Of a DNA stretch of 64,000 nt, positions 52,985 to 62,404 are shown one piece after another; the first letter of the stretch is position 1; each line of letters starts with the position of its first letter. The notes beneath the pieces are model-generated. The model ran no database searches and had not been told where the DNA came from. It saw nothing but the letters and a program-made list of their open reading frames with translations. Origin of the DNA: Prochlorococcus sp. AG-409-J16 (GTDB taxonomy: Bacteria > Cyanobacteriota > Cyanobacteriia > PCC-6307 > Cyanobiaceae); NCBI GenBank assembly GCA_003215655.1, contig QCKB01000001.1, positions 186,001-250,000 of the forward strand, written 5' to 3'. Position numbers and translations under genes: made by a program.

Positions 52985-54298
52985 CTATTTTGCATTTGGT
53001 TGAGAGTCATCCAATGAGAAAAGAGCCTCTACAGCTTTCAAAGATTGCTGCCTCTCTGTCCTAGCTTGCGGAGAGCGAAGTTGGGTAACAGGAGTATGAA
53101 GGATTTTATTAACGATACCTTTGCTTAGCGCCTCAACCACTTTTCTCTCCCTAGCAGAGAAATCAGATCCCATTCGACTTAAAGCCTTCTGCAATTCTTC
53201 TTTGCGAATTGACTCAAGAGCAGCCCTCAATTTATTAATTGTCGGCACTGCCTCAAGACTGTCCCACCATTCCAAAAACAAACGAGTCTCATCCTTTAAC
53301 AAATTTTCAGCTTCAAGCGCCATTTGTTGACGTGCCTCTTGGTTCCTTGAAACGACTTCTTCAAGATCGTCCACATCATGAGCCTCGACTCCTTCAACTT
53401 CCTGCACATCAGAAGAGATGTTCCTAGGAACTCCAATATCAATTAAACGAAGTACTGATTCTCTTTTCAGTTGATTAAGCAGACATGCATCAATAATTGG
53501 CTTTTCTGCTGCCGTACTAGTGAAAACCAGTGAACAACTACTTAGGCAATGATTTAAATCTTCTAAGGACCTGCAATCTACAGATAGTTCAGGAAAGCCA
53601 GTCGATAAATCCTTAGCTCTCTGAGTTGTCCGATTTAGAAGCATCAATTGTGAACAGCCTTTAGCTTGAAGATGTTGAAGAAGTAATCGACTCATTCTCC
53701 CTGCACCAACGACTGCGATATCTTCAGCCTCAAGGCTAACCAATTGATCTTCCCCTCGTGACTGTCCGACCTTGAGTTGAGCGAGCTCAACAGCGGCAGA
53801 GCTTATAGAAACTGCACCAGTCCCAAGATTTGTTTCACTACGAACTCTCTTCCCTGTACTAACAGCCTGAGTAAGCAAACGATTAAGTATTGGCCCCATT
53901 GAATGATGTTCTTGACCAAGGCGAACCATTTTCTTCACCTGAGCAAGAATCTGACCCTCACCAAGGACCAAACTATCTAAACCACCAGCTACTCTCATCA
54001 AATGAGCAATTGCCTCTTCATGATAGAAATCAAAAAGATGTGGAGAAAGATCTTCTTTCGGTAAGCCTGAATATTGACTTAGATAATCGCTAATAGCTGT
54101 AATCCCAAGTTGTGGATCCCTAATAAGGGTGTATATCTCAAGTCGATTACAAGTACTAAGAATTGAGACCTCCAGAATCTGTTCCTTCTCCTTCAAAGTC
54201 TTCAAAGAACTCTCAATAGTTTGTTCAGGAATACTTAATTTCTCACGGATTTCCACAGGCGCCGTGCGATGACTAAGACCGACTACGGCAATGTGCAT
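52985..54298 (-). CDS. hemA: Glutamyl-tRNA reductase
   Basis: A 437-residue enzyme that starts tetrapyrrole synthesis for chlorophyll and heme. The N-terminal VVGLSHRTAPVEIREKL and ILSTCNRLEIY, with the active-site Cys, are intact. GEGQILAQVK and the NADPH-binding GAGRMSRLLLQHL follow, then a C-terminal dimerisation helix. Monocistronic and divergent from no close gene; it sits 34 bases downstream of glpX. Confidence 0.97.
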   Translation of the reverse strand: MHIAVVGLSHRTAPVEIREKLSIPEQTIESSLKTLKEKEQILEVSILSTCNRLEIYTLIRDPQLGITAISDYLSQYSGLPKEDLSPHLFDFYHEEAIAHLMRVAGGLDSLVLGEGQILAQVKKMVRLGQEHHSMGPILNRLLTQAVSTGKRVRSETNLGTGAVSISSAAVELAQLKVGQSRGEDQLVSLEAEDIAVVGAGRMSRLLLQHLQAKGCSQLMLLNRTTQRAKDLSTGFPELSVDCRSLEDLNHCLSSCSLVFTSTAAEKPIIDACLLNQLKRESVLRLIDIGVPRNISSDVQEVEGVEAHDVDDLEEVVSRNQEARQQMALEAENLLKDETRLFLEWWDSLEAVPTINKLRAALESIRKEELQKALSRMGSDFSARERKVVEALSKGIVNKILHTPVTQLRSPQARTERQQSLKAVEALFSLDDSQPNAK

Positions 54299-54332
54299 AG
54301 ATACTTTCCTTGTCCTTTTTTTAAGAGTTAAA

Positions 54333-55337
54333 TCAGCTCAGGGCGATGCTCTGAGCACCATCCTTGATATGGACGGTATTGGTAAAACGAGCAGTACTAT
54401 CCAAAGTACTAATCACAAGACTGCTAGTACGTGTGCAATCTTTTTCAAACTTAACTCCATGGAACAAGAGACCATCAGTAATTCCGCTCCCTGCGAAAAC
54501 AACATTTTCACCTGAGGCAAGTTCTTCCGCCTCATAGATTTTGTCAACATTATTAATTCCCATTTCGTTCAATCGAGCGATATTGCCCTCTTTTGTGTAA
54601 TCAGCCCATTCACTTGTCTGAGCAATCGCAGGGTCATATACCAACTGCCCCTGAAAATGACCCCCTAAAGCTCTCATTGCAGCAGCAGAGATAACACCTT
54701 CAGGAGCAGCCCCTATACCCATAAGGCAATGAGTACCTGTTCCTGCAAAGCCACACGCAATAGCAGCTTGTACATCTCCATCAGATATTGGCTGTACACG
54801 TGCCCCAGTCGAACGAATCTCTGCAATCAAATCTTTATGTCTTGCCCTATCCATAACAACAATTGTGAGCTCATTAACTTGTAGTCCTAAACATTGACTA
54901 AGAATTTTTATATTCTTAGTTGCAGAATTACGTATATCGACCTTCCCTTTTGCAGCAGGTGGCGCAGCTAATTTCTTCATATAGAAATCAGGAGCATTAA
55001 AAAGCCCCCCACGATCGGAAGCTGCCAAAACAGCCATGGATCCACGTTGGTTATTCGCGCAAAGGTTTGTACCCTCACAAGGGTCTACCGCAAAGTCAAC
55101 ACCAGGTCCAGATCCACTACCGACCTCCTCACCGATATAAAGCATCGGAGCTTCATCTCTTTCTCCCTCTCCAATAACAATCCGACCTTGCATTTGAATC
55201 TTTCCCATGCGCTTACGCATGGCCTCTACAGCCGCTGCATCAGCTTCATCCTTCTTACCTAAGCCAGTCAAATGAGCAGAAGCAATGGCTGCCTGCTCTA
55301 CTACTTCGAGAATTTCTTGTATAAGAGTGCGATCCAA
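54333..55337 (-). CDS. glpX: Class II fructose-1,6-/sedoheptulose-1,7-bisphosphatase
   Basis: A 334-residue metal-dependent phosphatase of the cyanobacterial bifunctional type that serves both steps of the Calvin cycle. [30 protein letters not shown] and the [10 protein letters not shown] active-site block are present, as is [16 protein letters not shown]. It lies directly before hemA on the same strand and is divergent from rpe. Confidence 0.96.
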   Translation of the reverse strand: MDRTLIQEILEVVEQAAIASAHLTGLGKKDEADAAAVEAMRKRMGKIQMQGRIVIGEGERDEAPMLYIGEEVGSGSGPGVDFAVDPCEGTNLCANNQRGSMAVLAASDRGGLFNAPDFYMKKLAAPPAAKGKVDIRNSATKNIKILSQCLGLQVNELTIVVMDRARHKDLIAEIRSTGARVQPISDGDVQAAIACGFAGTGTHCLMGIGAAPEGVISAAAMRALGGHFQGQLVYDPAIAQTSEWADYTKEGNIARLNEMGINNVDKIYEAEELASGENVVFAGSGITDGLLFHGVKFEKDCTRTSSLVISTLDSTARFTNTVHIKDGAQSIALS

Positions 55338-55552
55338 TGGTAAGTAGCGGTGGGAATTAAGTGTTGCCGAAAAGATCTTTGCATTAACGGGATCAAACTC
55401 ACGAAGTAACGATTTAAGTTGCTTCGTAAAACAAAGGACCCTTTAAAGCAGTGTTTCAAGGCTCTTGAGCGGGGTAACTTTATCAGTGCATGCTCCAATA
55501 AAAGGACTATTGACGCTGATCAATAGAATCTCATTTCAGACAACCAAGTTCG

Positions 55553-56227
55553 ATGAGCAAAAAACCCCTGGTTATAGCCCCCTCAATCCTCTCTGCTGAC
55601 TTTGCAAGACTAGGAGAAGAAGTAAAAGCTGTAGATCAAGCCGGAGCGGACTGGATCCATGTCGACGTAATGGATGGTCGCTTCGTCCCAAACATCACTA
55701 TCGGACCATTGATTGTTGATGCTCTTAGGCCTGTAACCCAAAAGCCCTTGGATGTTCACCTAATGATCATTGAACCTGAGAAATATGTCGGCGATTTCGC
55801 GAAAGCCGGCGCAGATCATATTTATGTTCAAGTAGAGGCATGCCCACATCTCCATCGGAACCTCGGCCAAATCAAAGATCTTGGTAAGAAAGCCGGTGCT
55901 GTTCTAAATCCCAGCACATCTATTGATTCCCTTGAATACTGCTTAGAGCTTTGTGATCTCATTTTAATAATGAGCGTAAACCCAGGTTTCGGAGGTCAAA
56001 GTTTTATAGAAAGCCAGGTAAAGAAAATTAAAGATCTACGACGTATATGCGATGAAAAGGGGCTTGATCCTTGGATAGAAGTTGACGGAGGAATCAAAGC
56101 AGAGAATGCTTGGAAAGTTATAGAGGCTGGTGCGAACGCAATTGTCAGTGGATCAGGGGTATTCAATCAACCAAGCTATGCAGATGCAATAAAAGGTATT
56201 CGAAATAGCAAAAGGCCAGAAAATTAA
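55553..56227 (+). CDS. rpe: Ribulose-phosphate 3-epimerase
   Basis: A 224-residue TIM-barrel enzyme that interconverts ribulose and xylulose 5-phosphate. [14 protein letters not shown], the metal-binding [28 protein letters not shown] and VDGGI blocks are complete. It shares the carbon-fixation neighbourhood with divergent glpX. Confidence 0.97.
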   Translation: MSKKPLVIAPSILSADFARLGEEVKAVDQAGADWIHVDVMDGRFVPNITIGPLIVDALRPVTQKPLDVHLMIIEPEKYVGDFAKAGADHIYVQVEACPHLHRNLGQIKDLGKKAGAVLNPSTSIDSLEYCLELCDLILIMSVNPGFGGQSFIESQVKKIKDLRRICDEKGLDPWIEVDGGIKAENAWKVIEAGANAIVSGSGVFNQPSYADAIKGIRNSKRPEN

Positions 56228-56277
56228 TTTTAACAGGAAAGCATATGTCTATCATCAGAAACTTTTAACTCTAAGTT

Positions 56278-57180
56278 TCAAAAAAACCATCCATAACTAT
56301 GCAAACCTATTCCCAACAAATTAACTCCTATATAACAGACTAAAATAACAGTAGAACCTACAACTGCAACAAATGCTGGTCTACGCCCCTGCCAGCCACG
56401 GCTCAATCTAGTGTGAAGATAAGCTGCATATATCAACCAACAAATTAAAGCCCAAGTTTCCTTTGGGTCCCAACTCCACCAGCTACCCCAAGCCTCATTT
56501 GCCCATACTGCACCACTTATTATCCCAAGGGTTAGCAGAAGGAACCCCAAGGAAATCGTTCGATAACTAAGACTATCTAATTGCTCACTTCTTTTAATAC
56601 TTATTAAATCGAGAGGAATACCCTTCTCTTGCTTAGAAAGATTTGCTTGCCTAAATCCACCTATTCCAATTGAATTACTTCTTAGCTCAATACTTTGATC
56701 TCTATCAACTATCAGAACTGCACCTGATAACAATGACCCCACTAAAAGCGCTGCATAACTAATCATTATTACGCTTACATGCATCACCAACCAACTTGAA
56801 CGTAAAGCTGGCACAAGAGGTGCAGCGTCTTGCAAACTCTCTGGCAAAACAAAACTTGCAAAAGCTATTGAAATCAAGCCAATAGGGGTAACCGCTGCAG
56901 CGACCAAAGGAGAAGGCCAAGACCTCTCAACTAACAGCTGCACGAGTGTGCAGGCCCAAGCAAGAAAACAAAGAGATTCATATAAATTACTAATTGGGAA
57001 ATGACCAGCTTGCCACCATCGCAAGATCAGCTGGGATGTAAGTCCTAAATTAGCTATCGCGACAAGTGCCCTTACCGCCGGAGAGGAATGCTCCTCACCG
57101 ACTTTCCAAAAGGCAATTGGAAGAGCAATTAGGAGCAATAAGAAAGCTCCTTGCCCAAATAACAACACTGGGTCAACCAT
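56278..57180 (-). CDS. ccsA: Cytochrome c biogenesis protein CcsA
   Basis: A heme-handling membrane protein of system II cytochrome c maturation, about 300 residues from ATG 57180 (a longer start at 57216 is possible). The tryptophan-rich [18 protein letters not shown] signature and conserved histidines in the membrane segments are intact. About eight spans are visible. The partner Ccs1 (ccsB) is not in this window. Confidence 0.95.
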   Translation of the reverse strand: MVDPVLLFGQGAFLLLLIALPIAFWKVGEEHSSPAVRALVAIANLGLTSQLILRWWQAGHFPISNLYESLCFLAWACTLVQLLVERSWPSPLVAAAVTPIGLISIAFASFVLPESLQDAAPLVPALRSSWLVMHVSVIMISYAALLVGSLLSGAVLIVDRDQSIELRSNSIGIGGFRQANLSKQEKGIPLDLISIKRSEQLDSLSYRTISLGFLLLTLGIISGAVWANEAWGSWWSWDPKETWALICWLIYAAYLHTRLSRGWQGRRPAFVAVVGSTVILVCYIGVNLLGIGLHSYGWFF

Positions 57181-57259
57181 TTGAGCTGATTGAATTGAAA
57201 TTAAAGTCAAAGTCAAGTAGAGCCACTAAAACCTATTAGATAGAAGTTGGTCCTGAAAC

Positions 57260-58471
57260 TCAGCGACTTGCTTGTCGCAGTAAAAGACTGCCTCCAAATA
57301 TAGATATAAATATTGGAGACCAGGCGGCTACAAAGGGACCCAAGGTCCCCTTTACCCCAAGAGAACTAAACCCAAAACTAAGTACGTAATAAATCAAAAT
57401 CAAAACGACACTTATCCCAAAACCCTGACCTCTACTTGTAGTTGAATTTGGCTTTGCACCAAGACTGCTACCAATTAAGCCGAAAACAAGACACGCCATA
57501 GGCAAAGTAAATTTCTCCTGTATTCGCACTTTCATTCGGCGAGATTCTTTACGATTTCCTGCTTCGGCATATAAGCGCTGAGCCCGAATCGCTTGTAAAA
57601 CATTCATATCATTTGCATCCTTGGGCAACTCTGCAACCTTCTTAGGCCCAGGACCTAAAGGATAAAAATAACGATTAAATTGAACCGATGTCGTACTTCC
57701 ATTAGGAGAAATGGTCAGAATTCTTCCATCTAAAAATTCCCATTTAGCCTCTCGTTCATTCCAAAATGCTTTATTCGCCATTAACAGTTGTGTGTAACCC
57801 GCACGAGAAAAATCAAGCAAAGTAACTTTATTCATTGCACTTTGTCGAAATTCCTTGGCATAAAACAACTGCGTCAAACCTTTCTTTCTAACTGTTTGTT
57901 CATCACTATCTATCTGCCCAAAACGCGAATAAATTATGTCTTTGCCCTTTTCTGTAGAGATAGCTTTACCAAGAGATCTACGAAGAGTTACTTCTGCAGC
58001 CCTGTTAGCAGGTGGAACAAGAACATCATTGAACAAAAAAGTTAATCCTGTCATCAAAAGGGCCAGGACTAATGCAGGTGCAACCATCCGAGAAGTTGTA
58101 ACTCCAACACTCCTAAGCGCTTTCAATTCACTATTAGCTGAAAGACGGCTATAGGCCAACAAAGTAGCCATGAGCATTGCCATCGGGAAAGAAATCACCA
58201 AAAAGCCAGGCAATCGAAGGAACAAAACCTGAACAGCAACCTGTAAGGGAAGTCCAGCTTCAACAATCTTTCGGACCAACTCAAACATCACGCCCAATGA
58301 AAGTGACACCACAGTGAAAGCAGCTATTGCAAAAAGTAGGGGTGGCAACAATTCACCAAATAACCATCTATCTAGAAGAGGTATTTGTCTCCACTTCTTG
58401 AAAAACAAGCGGACATATTTGTCAATCAAAGGTATTTGAAGACTCGAAATTAAACTAAGAACGTTACTCAA
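57260..58471 (-). CDS. LptF/LptG-family permease (LPS export)
   Basis: A 403-residue permease of the LptF/G (YjgP/YjgQ) type. N-terminal hydrophobic spans are followed by a large periplasmic region and further spans. It starts with TTG at 58471, overlapping the TGA of the lptB-type gene. Paired with that ATPase it should extract lipopolysaccharide from the inner membrane. Only one permease is coded here; marine cyanobacteria often have a single LptF/G homologue. Confidence 0.85.
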   Translation of the reverse strand: MSNVLSLISSLQIPLIDKYVRLFFKKWRQIPLLDRWLFGELLPPLLFAIAAFTVVSLSLGVMFELVRKIVEAGLPLQVAVQVLFLRLPGFLVISFPMAMLMATLLAYSRLSANSELKALRSVGVTTSRMVAPALVLALLMTGLTFLFNDVLVPPANRAAEVTLRRSLGKAISTEKGKDIIYSRFGQIDSDEQTVRKKGLTQLFYAKEFRQSAMNKVTLLDFSRAGYTQLLMANKAFWNEREAKWEFLDGRILTISPNGSTTSVQFNRYFYPLGPGPKKVAELPKDANDMNVLQAIRAQRLYAEAGNRKESRRMKVRIQEKFTLPMACLVFGLIGSSLGAKPNSTTSRGQGFGISVVLILIYYVLSFGFSSLGVKGTLGPFVAAWSPIFISIFGGSLLLRQASR

Positions 58472-59196
58472 AGCTTGAACCCCTCTCCTAAATAATGTCG
58501 TCTTACCTGGGAATCATTTGCGACTTGCTGAGAAGGACCAGAAGCAAGAATTTTGCCTTCAGCCAGTATGTAAGAGCGATCTGTAATCGCCAAAGTTTCT
58601 CTTACATTGTGATCCGTTATCAAAATCCCCATCCCTTTTTTCCTGAGGCTATGAATCAAGCTTTGAAGATCAGCTACCGCTAGTGGGTCTATTCCAGCGA
58701 AAGGCTCATCTAACAAAAGATATCTAGGACCATTCATACCAACCGCCAATGCCCTTGCAATTTCACACCTGCGTCGTTCTCCACCAGAGAGCTGAGCCCC
58801 CCGTCTATGCATAAATGAATTCAGCTGAAAATCTTCTATCAATTGATTTCTACGATCACGTCTTTGGGAAAGAGATGATTCGCCTTGAGAAATTGCTAAT
58901 TCCAAATTCTCAAGAACAGTTAGCTGCCTAAAAACACTTGGCTCTTGAGGTAGATATCCAATCCCCAAACAAGCTCTCCCTGGCATAGACAATTCCGCAA
59001 CTGATTTCCCATCAAGCATTATTTGCCCTGAATCTGGCTGCAACAAACCAATCACTAAGTTAAAAGTGGTAGTTTTGCCTGCTCCATTAGGTCCCAACAG
59101 ACCAACAACTTCACCAGGATTAAGTCGCATTGAAATACCTTTAACCAGCGGTCTGCCTCCAATGGACAATGCAACCTTTTCTAAGAAGAGACTCAT
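58468..59196 (-). CDS. lptB: LPS export ABC ATPase
   Basis: A 242-residue ATPase with GPNGAGKTT Walker A (residues 34-42), the FNLVIGLLQPDSG segment, LSGGERRR signature and LLLDEPFAGIDP Walker B. The FxRxLTVxEN Q-loop (PSVFRQLTVLENLE) is typical of LptB. It powers the permease encoded directly downstream, which it overlaps by 4 bases. Confidence 0.93.
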   Translation of the reverse strand: MSLFLEKVALSIGGRPLVKGISMRLNPGEVVGLLGPNGAGKTTTFNLVIGLLQPDSGQIMLDGKSVAELSMPGRACLGIGYLPQEPSVFRQLTVLENLELAISQGESSLSQRRDRRNQLIEDFQLNSFMHRRGAQLSGGERRRCEIARALAVGMNGPRYLLLDEPFAGIDPLAVADLQSLIHSLRKKGMGILITDHNVRETLAITDRSYILAEGKILASGPSQQVANDSQVRRHYLGEGFKL

Positions 59197-59197
59197 C

Positions 59198-59593
59198 TCA
59201 AGTGGTACCCATATATCTCTTCTTCAGCTTGGGAATACTGCATGCATCCAAGTCAGAATTTATTTGAAGCTTTCTCAACCGATCTTCAACACAAATACAA
59301 AGTGCTTCTATATCAATTCCTAAATCTGGGGCCCCTAAAGTTTTAAGTCTTCCAAGACTTTCCCCATAAAGAATAGTTGCTCCTGCCTTATTGCCTCTCT
59401 CAAGATGTAACTGAGCAACAGCTATTTGTAGAAAACCTTGAATAGTCTTTCTTTCTGGACCTGTTGTTTCATGCCAAATTTCCTCAAATGCATCATGAGC
59501 TGGATACCAGTCTGCGGAATTAAAAAGAAGCAACGCTCTCTTAAAGCGAGGATCATCGTATAGATCATTCTGGTAATCTATTTCCTTACTCAT
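59198..59593 (-). CDS. DUF309 protein
   Basis: A 131-residue helical protein with the DUF309 core RALLLFNSADWYPAHDAFEE, IWHETTGPERKTIQGFLQIA and AVAQLHLERGN. The family is soluble and of unknown function, widespread in cyanobacteria. Its ATG overlaps the typA stop by one base, and lptB follows 1 base later, so the gene is in a tight string. Confidence 0.9.
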   Translation of the reverse strand: MSKEIDYQNDLYDDPRFKRALLLFNSADWYPAHDAFEEIWHETTGPERKTIQGFLQIAVAQLHLERGNKAGATILYGESLGRLKTLGAPDLGIDIEALCICVEDRLRKLQINSDLDACSIPKLKKRYMGTT

Positions 59594-61395
59594 TAACGTT
59601 TTACCATTTTTTTAGAAGATAATTTCCTTAATCGAATTGATAGAGGCGTTACCTCTAACATTTCATCTGAACCGATATATTCAAGAGCCCTTTCAAGGGT
59701 CATCTGGACAGGGGACTGAAGAGTGTCTAGCTCCTCTGCGCCTGAGGATCTCATATTAGTTAACTGCTTAGTCTTGCAAACATTAATTTCCAAGTCTTGA
59801 GGGCGATTATTCTCTCCAACAATCATTCCCTTATAAACTTTAGTCCCTGGTGAAATAAAAAATTGTCCTCGATCTTCAGCATTTTTCAAAGAATAAAAAG
59901 TTGCCGTTCCCTCTTCAAAGGCAATAAGTACTCCATTCCTACGAGCATCAAAATCTCCCATCATGGGGCGATACTCAAAAAATGAATGGCTCATAATTCC
60001 TTCTCCTCTTGTCGCTCGAACAAATTCTCCACGCAATCCAATTAATCCTCTAGAAGGAACAACAAACTCAATTTGAGTCCTCCCATCTTTGCCAGTTTCC
60101 ATATTCTTCATCTCTCCTCTACGTATTCCCAGCTTCTCAATACATGCCCCAACAGAGACCCCTGGAACATCCATTACAAGTGTTTCAACTGGCTCACATG
60201 AAATCCCATCGATTGTTCGAAAAATAACTTGCGGCTGTGAAACTTGAAATTCATAACCTTCTCGCCTCATCGTCTCTATAAGAATTCCCAAATGTAATTC
60301 TCCACGTCCACTAACTGAAAACCGATCAGGAGAATCAGTGTCCTCTACTCTTAAAGCAACATTTGTAAGTAATTCCTTATAGAGCCTATCCCTTAGCTGT
60401 CGGCTAGTAACGAATTTGCCTTCCTTTCCTGCAAATGGAGAGTCATTAACTACAAAAGTCATTTGCAGAGTTGGCTCATCTACCTTAATTAAAGGCAGAG
60501 CCTTTGGCTCGTCAGGACAAGCGATAGTTTCTCCTATATTTACATCATCGAAACCAGACAAAGCAACAATATCCCCTGCATTAGCACCATCTATTTCAAT
60601 TCTTTTTAGTCCATCAAATCCAAGTAATGTACTAATTTTTCCCCTCTTGAGGCTGCCATCATCTTTTATTAAATATGCATTTTGACCTTTTTTTATTCTC
60701 CCATTATGAACCCTTCCTATAATTATTCGGCCAAGAAAGTCTGAATAGTCAAGTGTAGTCACCTGAAGCTGAAGAGGTTTATTTATATCGCCAACAGGTG
60801 GCGGCACATGACGTAATATTGCATCAAATAAAGGCTTCATAGTATCACTTTCAAAACTCATCTCAGGCTTAGCAAATCCACCTAAACCACTTCCAAATAG
60901 ATAAGGAAAATCACATTGATCATCATCTGCACCAAGCTCAAGAAATAAATCAAGAACCTTATCTACTGCTGTCTCAGGCTCCACTCTGGCTCTATCAATC
61001 TTATTTACGAAAACAATTGGTCTCAATCCCTTCTCTAATGCCTTTTTCAAAACAAATCGTGTTTGAGGCATAGGCCCTTCATTTGCATCAACAATAAGCA
61101 AGCAGCCATCAACCATCCCTAGAACCCGTTCCACCTCTCCACCAAAGTCAGCATGACCAGGCGTATCAACAATATTAATTCGAGTTTCTTTATAGGTAAC
61201 AGCAGTGTTCTTAGAAAGGATTGTTATCCCTCTTTCTCTCTCAAGGTCATTGGAATCCATTACGCAAGTTGGTACTGCCTCATTGTCACGAAAAATCCCT
61301 GACTGACTCAGTAGGGCGTCTACCAAGGTTGTTTTGCCATGATCGACATGAGCGATAATCGCAATATTGCGGATCGCCAGGGTCGGGGCACTCAT
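59593..61395 (-). CDS. typA: Translational GTPase TypA/BipA
   Basis: A 600-residue ribosome-associated GTPase involved in 50S assembly and stress adaptation. The G1 AHVDHGKTT, G3 DTPGHADFGGEVERVL and G4 NKID blocks are present, followed by EF-G-like domains and the TypA-specific C-terminus (ALEYIGSDEMLEVTPLSIRL). Complementary segments lie in its leader at 61434-61463. Confidence 0.97.
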   Translation of the reverse strand: MSAPTLAIRNIAIIAHVDHGKTTLVDALLSQSGIFRDNEAVPTCVMDSNDLERERGITILSKNTAVTYKETRINIVDTPGHADFGGEVERVLGMVDGCLLIVDANEGPMPQTRFVLKKALEKGLRPIVFVNKIDRARVEPETAVDKVLDLFLELGADDDQCDFPYLFGSGLGGFAKPEMSFESDTMKPLFDAILRHVPPPVGDINKPLQLQVTTLDYSDFLGRIIIGRVHNGRIKKGQNAYLIKDDGSLKRGKISTLLGFDGLKRIEIDGANAGDIVALSGFDDVNIGETIACPDEPKALPLIKVDEPTLQMTFVVNDSPFAGKEGKFVTSRQLRDRLYKELLTNVALRVEDTDSPDRFSVSGRGELHLGILIETMRREGYEFQVSQPQVIFRTIDGISCEPVETLVMDVPGVSVGACIEKLGIRRGEMKNMETGKDGRTQIEFVVPSRGLIGLRGEFVRATRGEGIMSHSFFEYRPMMGDFDARRNGVLIAFEEGTATFYSLKNAEDRGQFFISPGTKVYKGMIVGENNRPQDLEINVCKTKQLTNMRSSGAEELDTLQSPVQMTLERALEYIGSDEMLEVTPLSIRLRKLSSKKMVKR

Positions 61396-61433
61396 AAGGT
61401 TTGCTTCTTTACTTAAGAGAAAAAGGCGCTTTA

Positions 61434-61463
61434 TGCGCTGAGGCGCAAGGCTATCTCAGCGTG
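61434..61463 (-). promoter_or_regulatory. GC-rich hairpins upstream of typA
   Basis: CGCTGAG (61436-61442) and CTCAGCG (61455-61461) pair perfectly with flanking G-U pairs, around a 12-base loop. GCGC repeats nearby (61426-61446) offer alternative hairpins. The block is unusually GC-rich for this genome and lies 40-70 bases upstream of the typA start. It could be a leader structure or the end of a transcript from the VanY-type gene. Confidence 0.4.
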
Positions 61464-61559
61464 CGATTGGACACCTAATTTAATCAGCTGGGAGTCCTTA
61501 GCTTGATTTAAAGCCAAAGCAATTTCCATAATGCTTTTAGCAGAACTCCTTATAAGAAT

Positions 61560-62291
61560 CTAAAAACTGTTCTTTGCCCTTCTTGCTTCCTCAAATTGCC
61601 TTAAAGCATCTGCTGTTCCTTCAAATCGCCAATGCCAAGGCTCATAAGAAACACCCTGTTTATTCTTCGGAGGGAATGAAAGGATGAAATGATATTTAGC
61701 AGCATTCTTCTTTAACCATTTAAATGCCCTAGTAGATGCAAACTCGACTGAAAAATCAGTCTCTGGTCTAGCCATATCGCCTAAATCAATTGCATAACCT
61801 GTACTGTGCTCAGAATAACCAGGCGGAGCCGAAACCTTTGAGCGCTCAGAAGCAGTCTGATTCCTAACAGATTTGAGATCAAAAAAGATTTCCTTTTGTA
61901 GAGAGTGTGATCTATATCCGCTTAAGAAAGTCAAATTTATCCCTTCAGCAGCTGCTGCTGTTCTCATAAGTTTTAATGCCTCAGCTGTATCTACATGGAC
62001 CTTAAGACCAGGCCTTATTTCAATGAGGTTCTCTTTAGCGGCCTCGGGGTATGGGAAATGTCCTAACAATCGACCATCATTTGATGGCACAGCTTGATAT
62101 CGCCTTAACGAGCCTTTAAAAGAAAAAAAAGGGAAAAACTGGGAACCAAAAACAAAAAACAATAGAAATATTCCAACTATCACCAAAACTCTGGATCCCA
62201 ATTTCAAATCAGCCAATCTTTGGGAGCTATCCCTTCGCGCGAAAGGGATCTCATCATTTGTTGAACTTCGAGCTCTATCTGCTCGAGCCAC
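61560..62291 (-). CDS. VanY-type D-alanyl-D-alanine carboxypeptidase
   Basis: A 243-residue zinc peptidase with an N-terminal basic head and one membrane span (residues about 30-50). Zinc ligands are in PPGYSEHSTGYAIDLGD (His, Asp) and EPWHWRF (His), preceded by SGYRSHSLQKE. It should trim D-Ala from peptidoglycan in the periplasm. Vancomycin resistance is not implied. It is divergent from chlP. Confidence 0.9.
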   Translation of the reverse strand: MARADRARSSTNDEIPFARRDSSQRLADLKLGSRVLVIVGIFLLFFVFGSQFFPFFSFKGSLRRYQAVPSNDGRLLGHFPYPEAAKENLIEIRPGLKVHVDTAEALKLMRTAAAAEGINLTFLSGYRSHSLQKEIFFDLKSVRNQTASERSKVSAPPGYSEHSTGYAIDLGDMARPETDFSVEFASTRAFKWLKKNAAKYHFILSFPPKNKQGVSYEPWHWRFEGTADALRQFEEARRAKNSF

Positions 62292-62404
62292 GGACTTGAC
62301 CCATAGTGATGTTTCGATCGTAACGGTCTAGGTTAAAACAACCCACAATGAAGCATTTGTCAGTGTTAGTTTTCAAATAGCACTTCAGGATTAGGTCTAC
62401 AAAG

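Noticed and set aside
57788-58154. Two + strand frames opposite the LptF-type gene
   Set aside because: Both lie inside a conserved permease gene on the other strand and look like shadows.
61560-62291. VanY-type gene as a vancomycin-resistance determinant
   Set aside because: Only a generic D,D-carboxypeptidase with a membrane anchor is present; no VanRS, VanH, VanA or VanX partners are visible.
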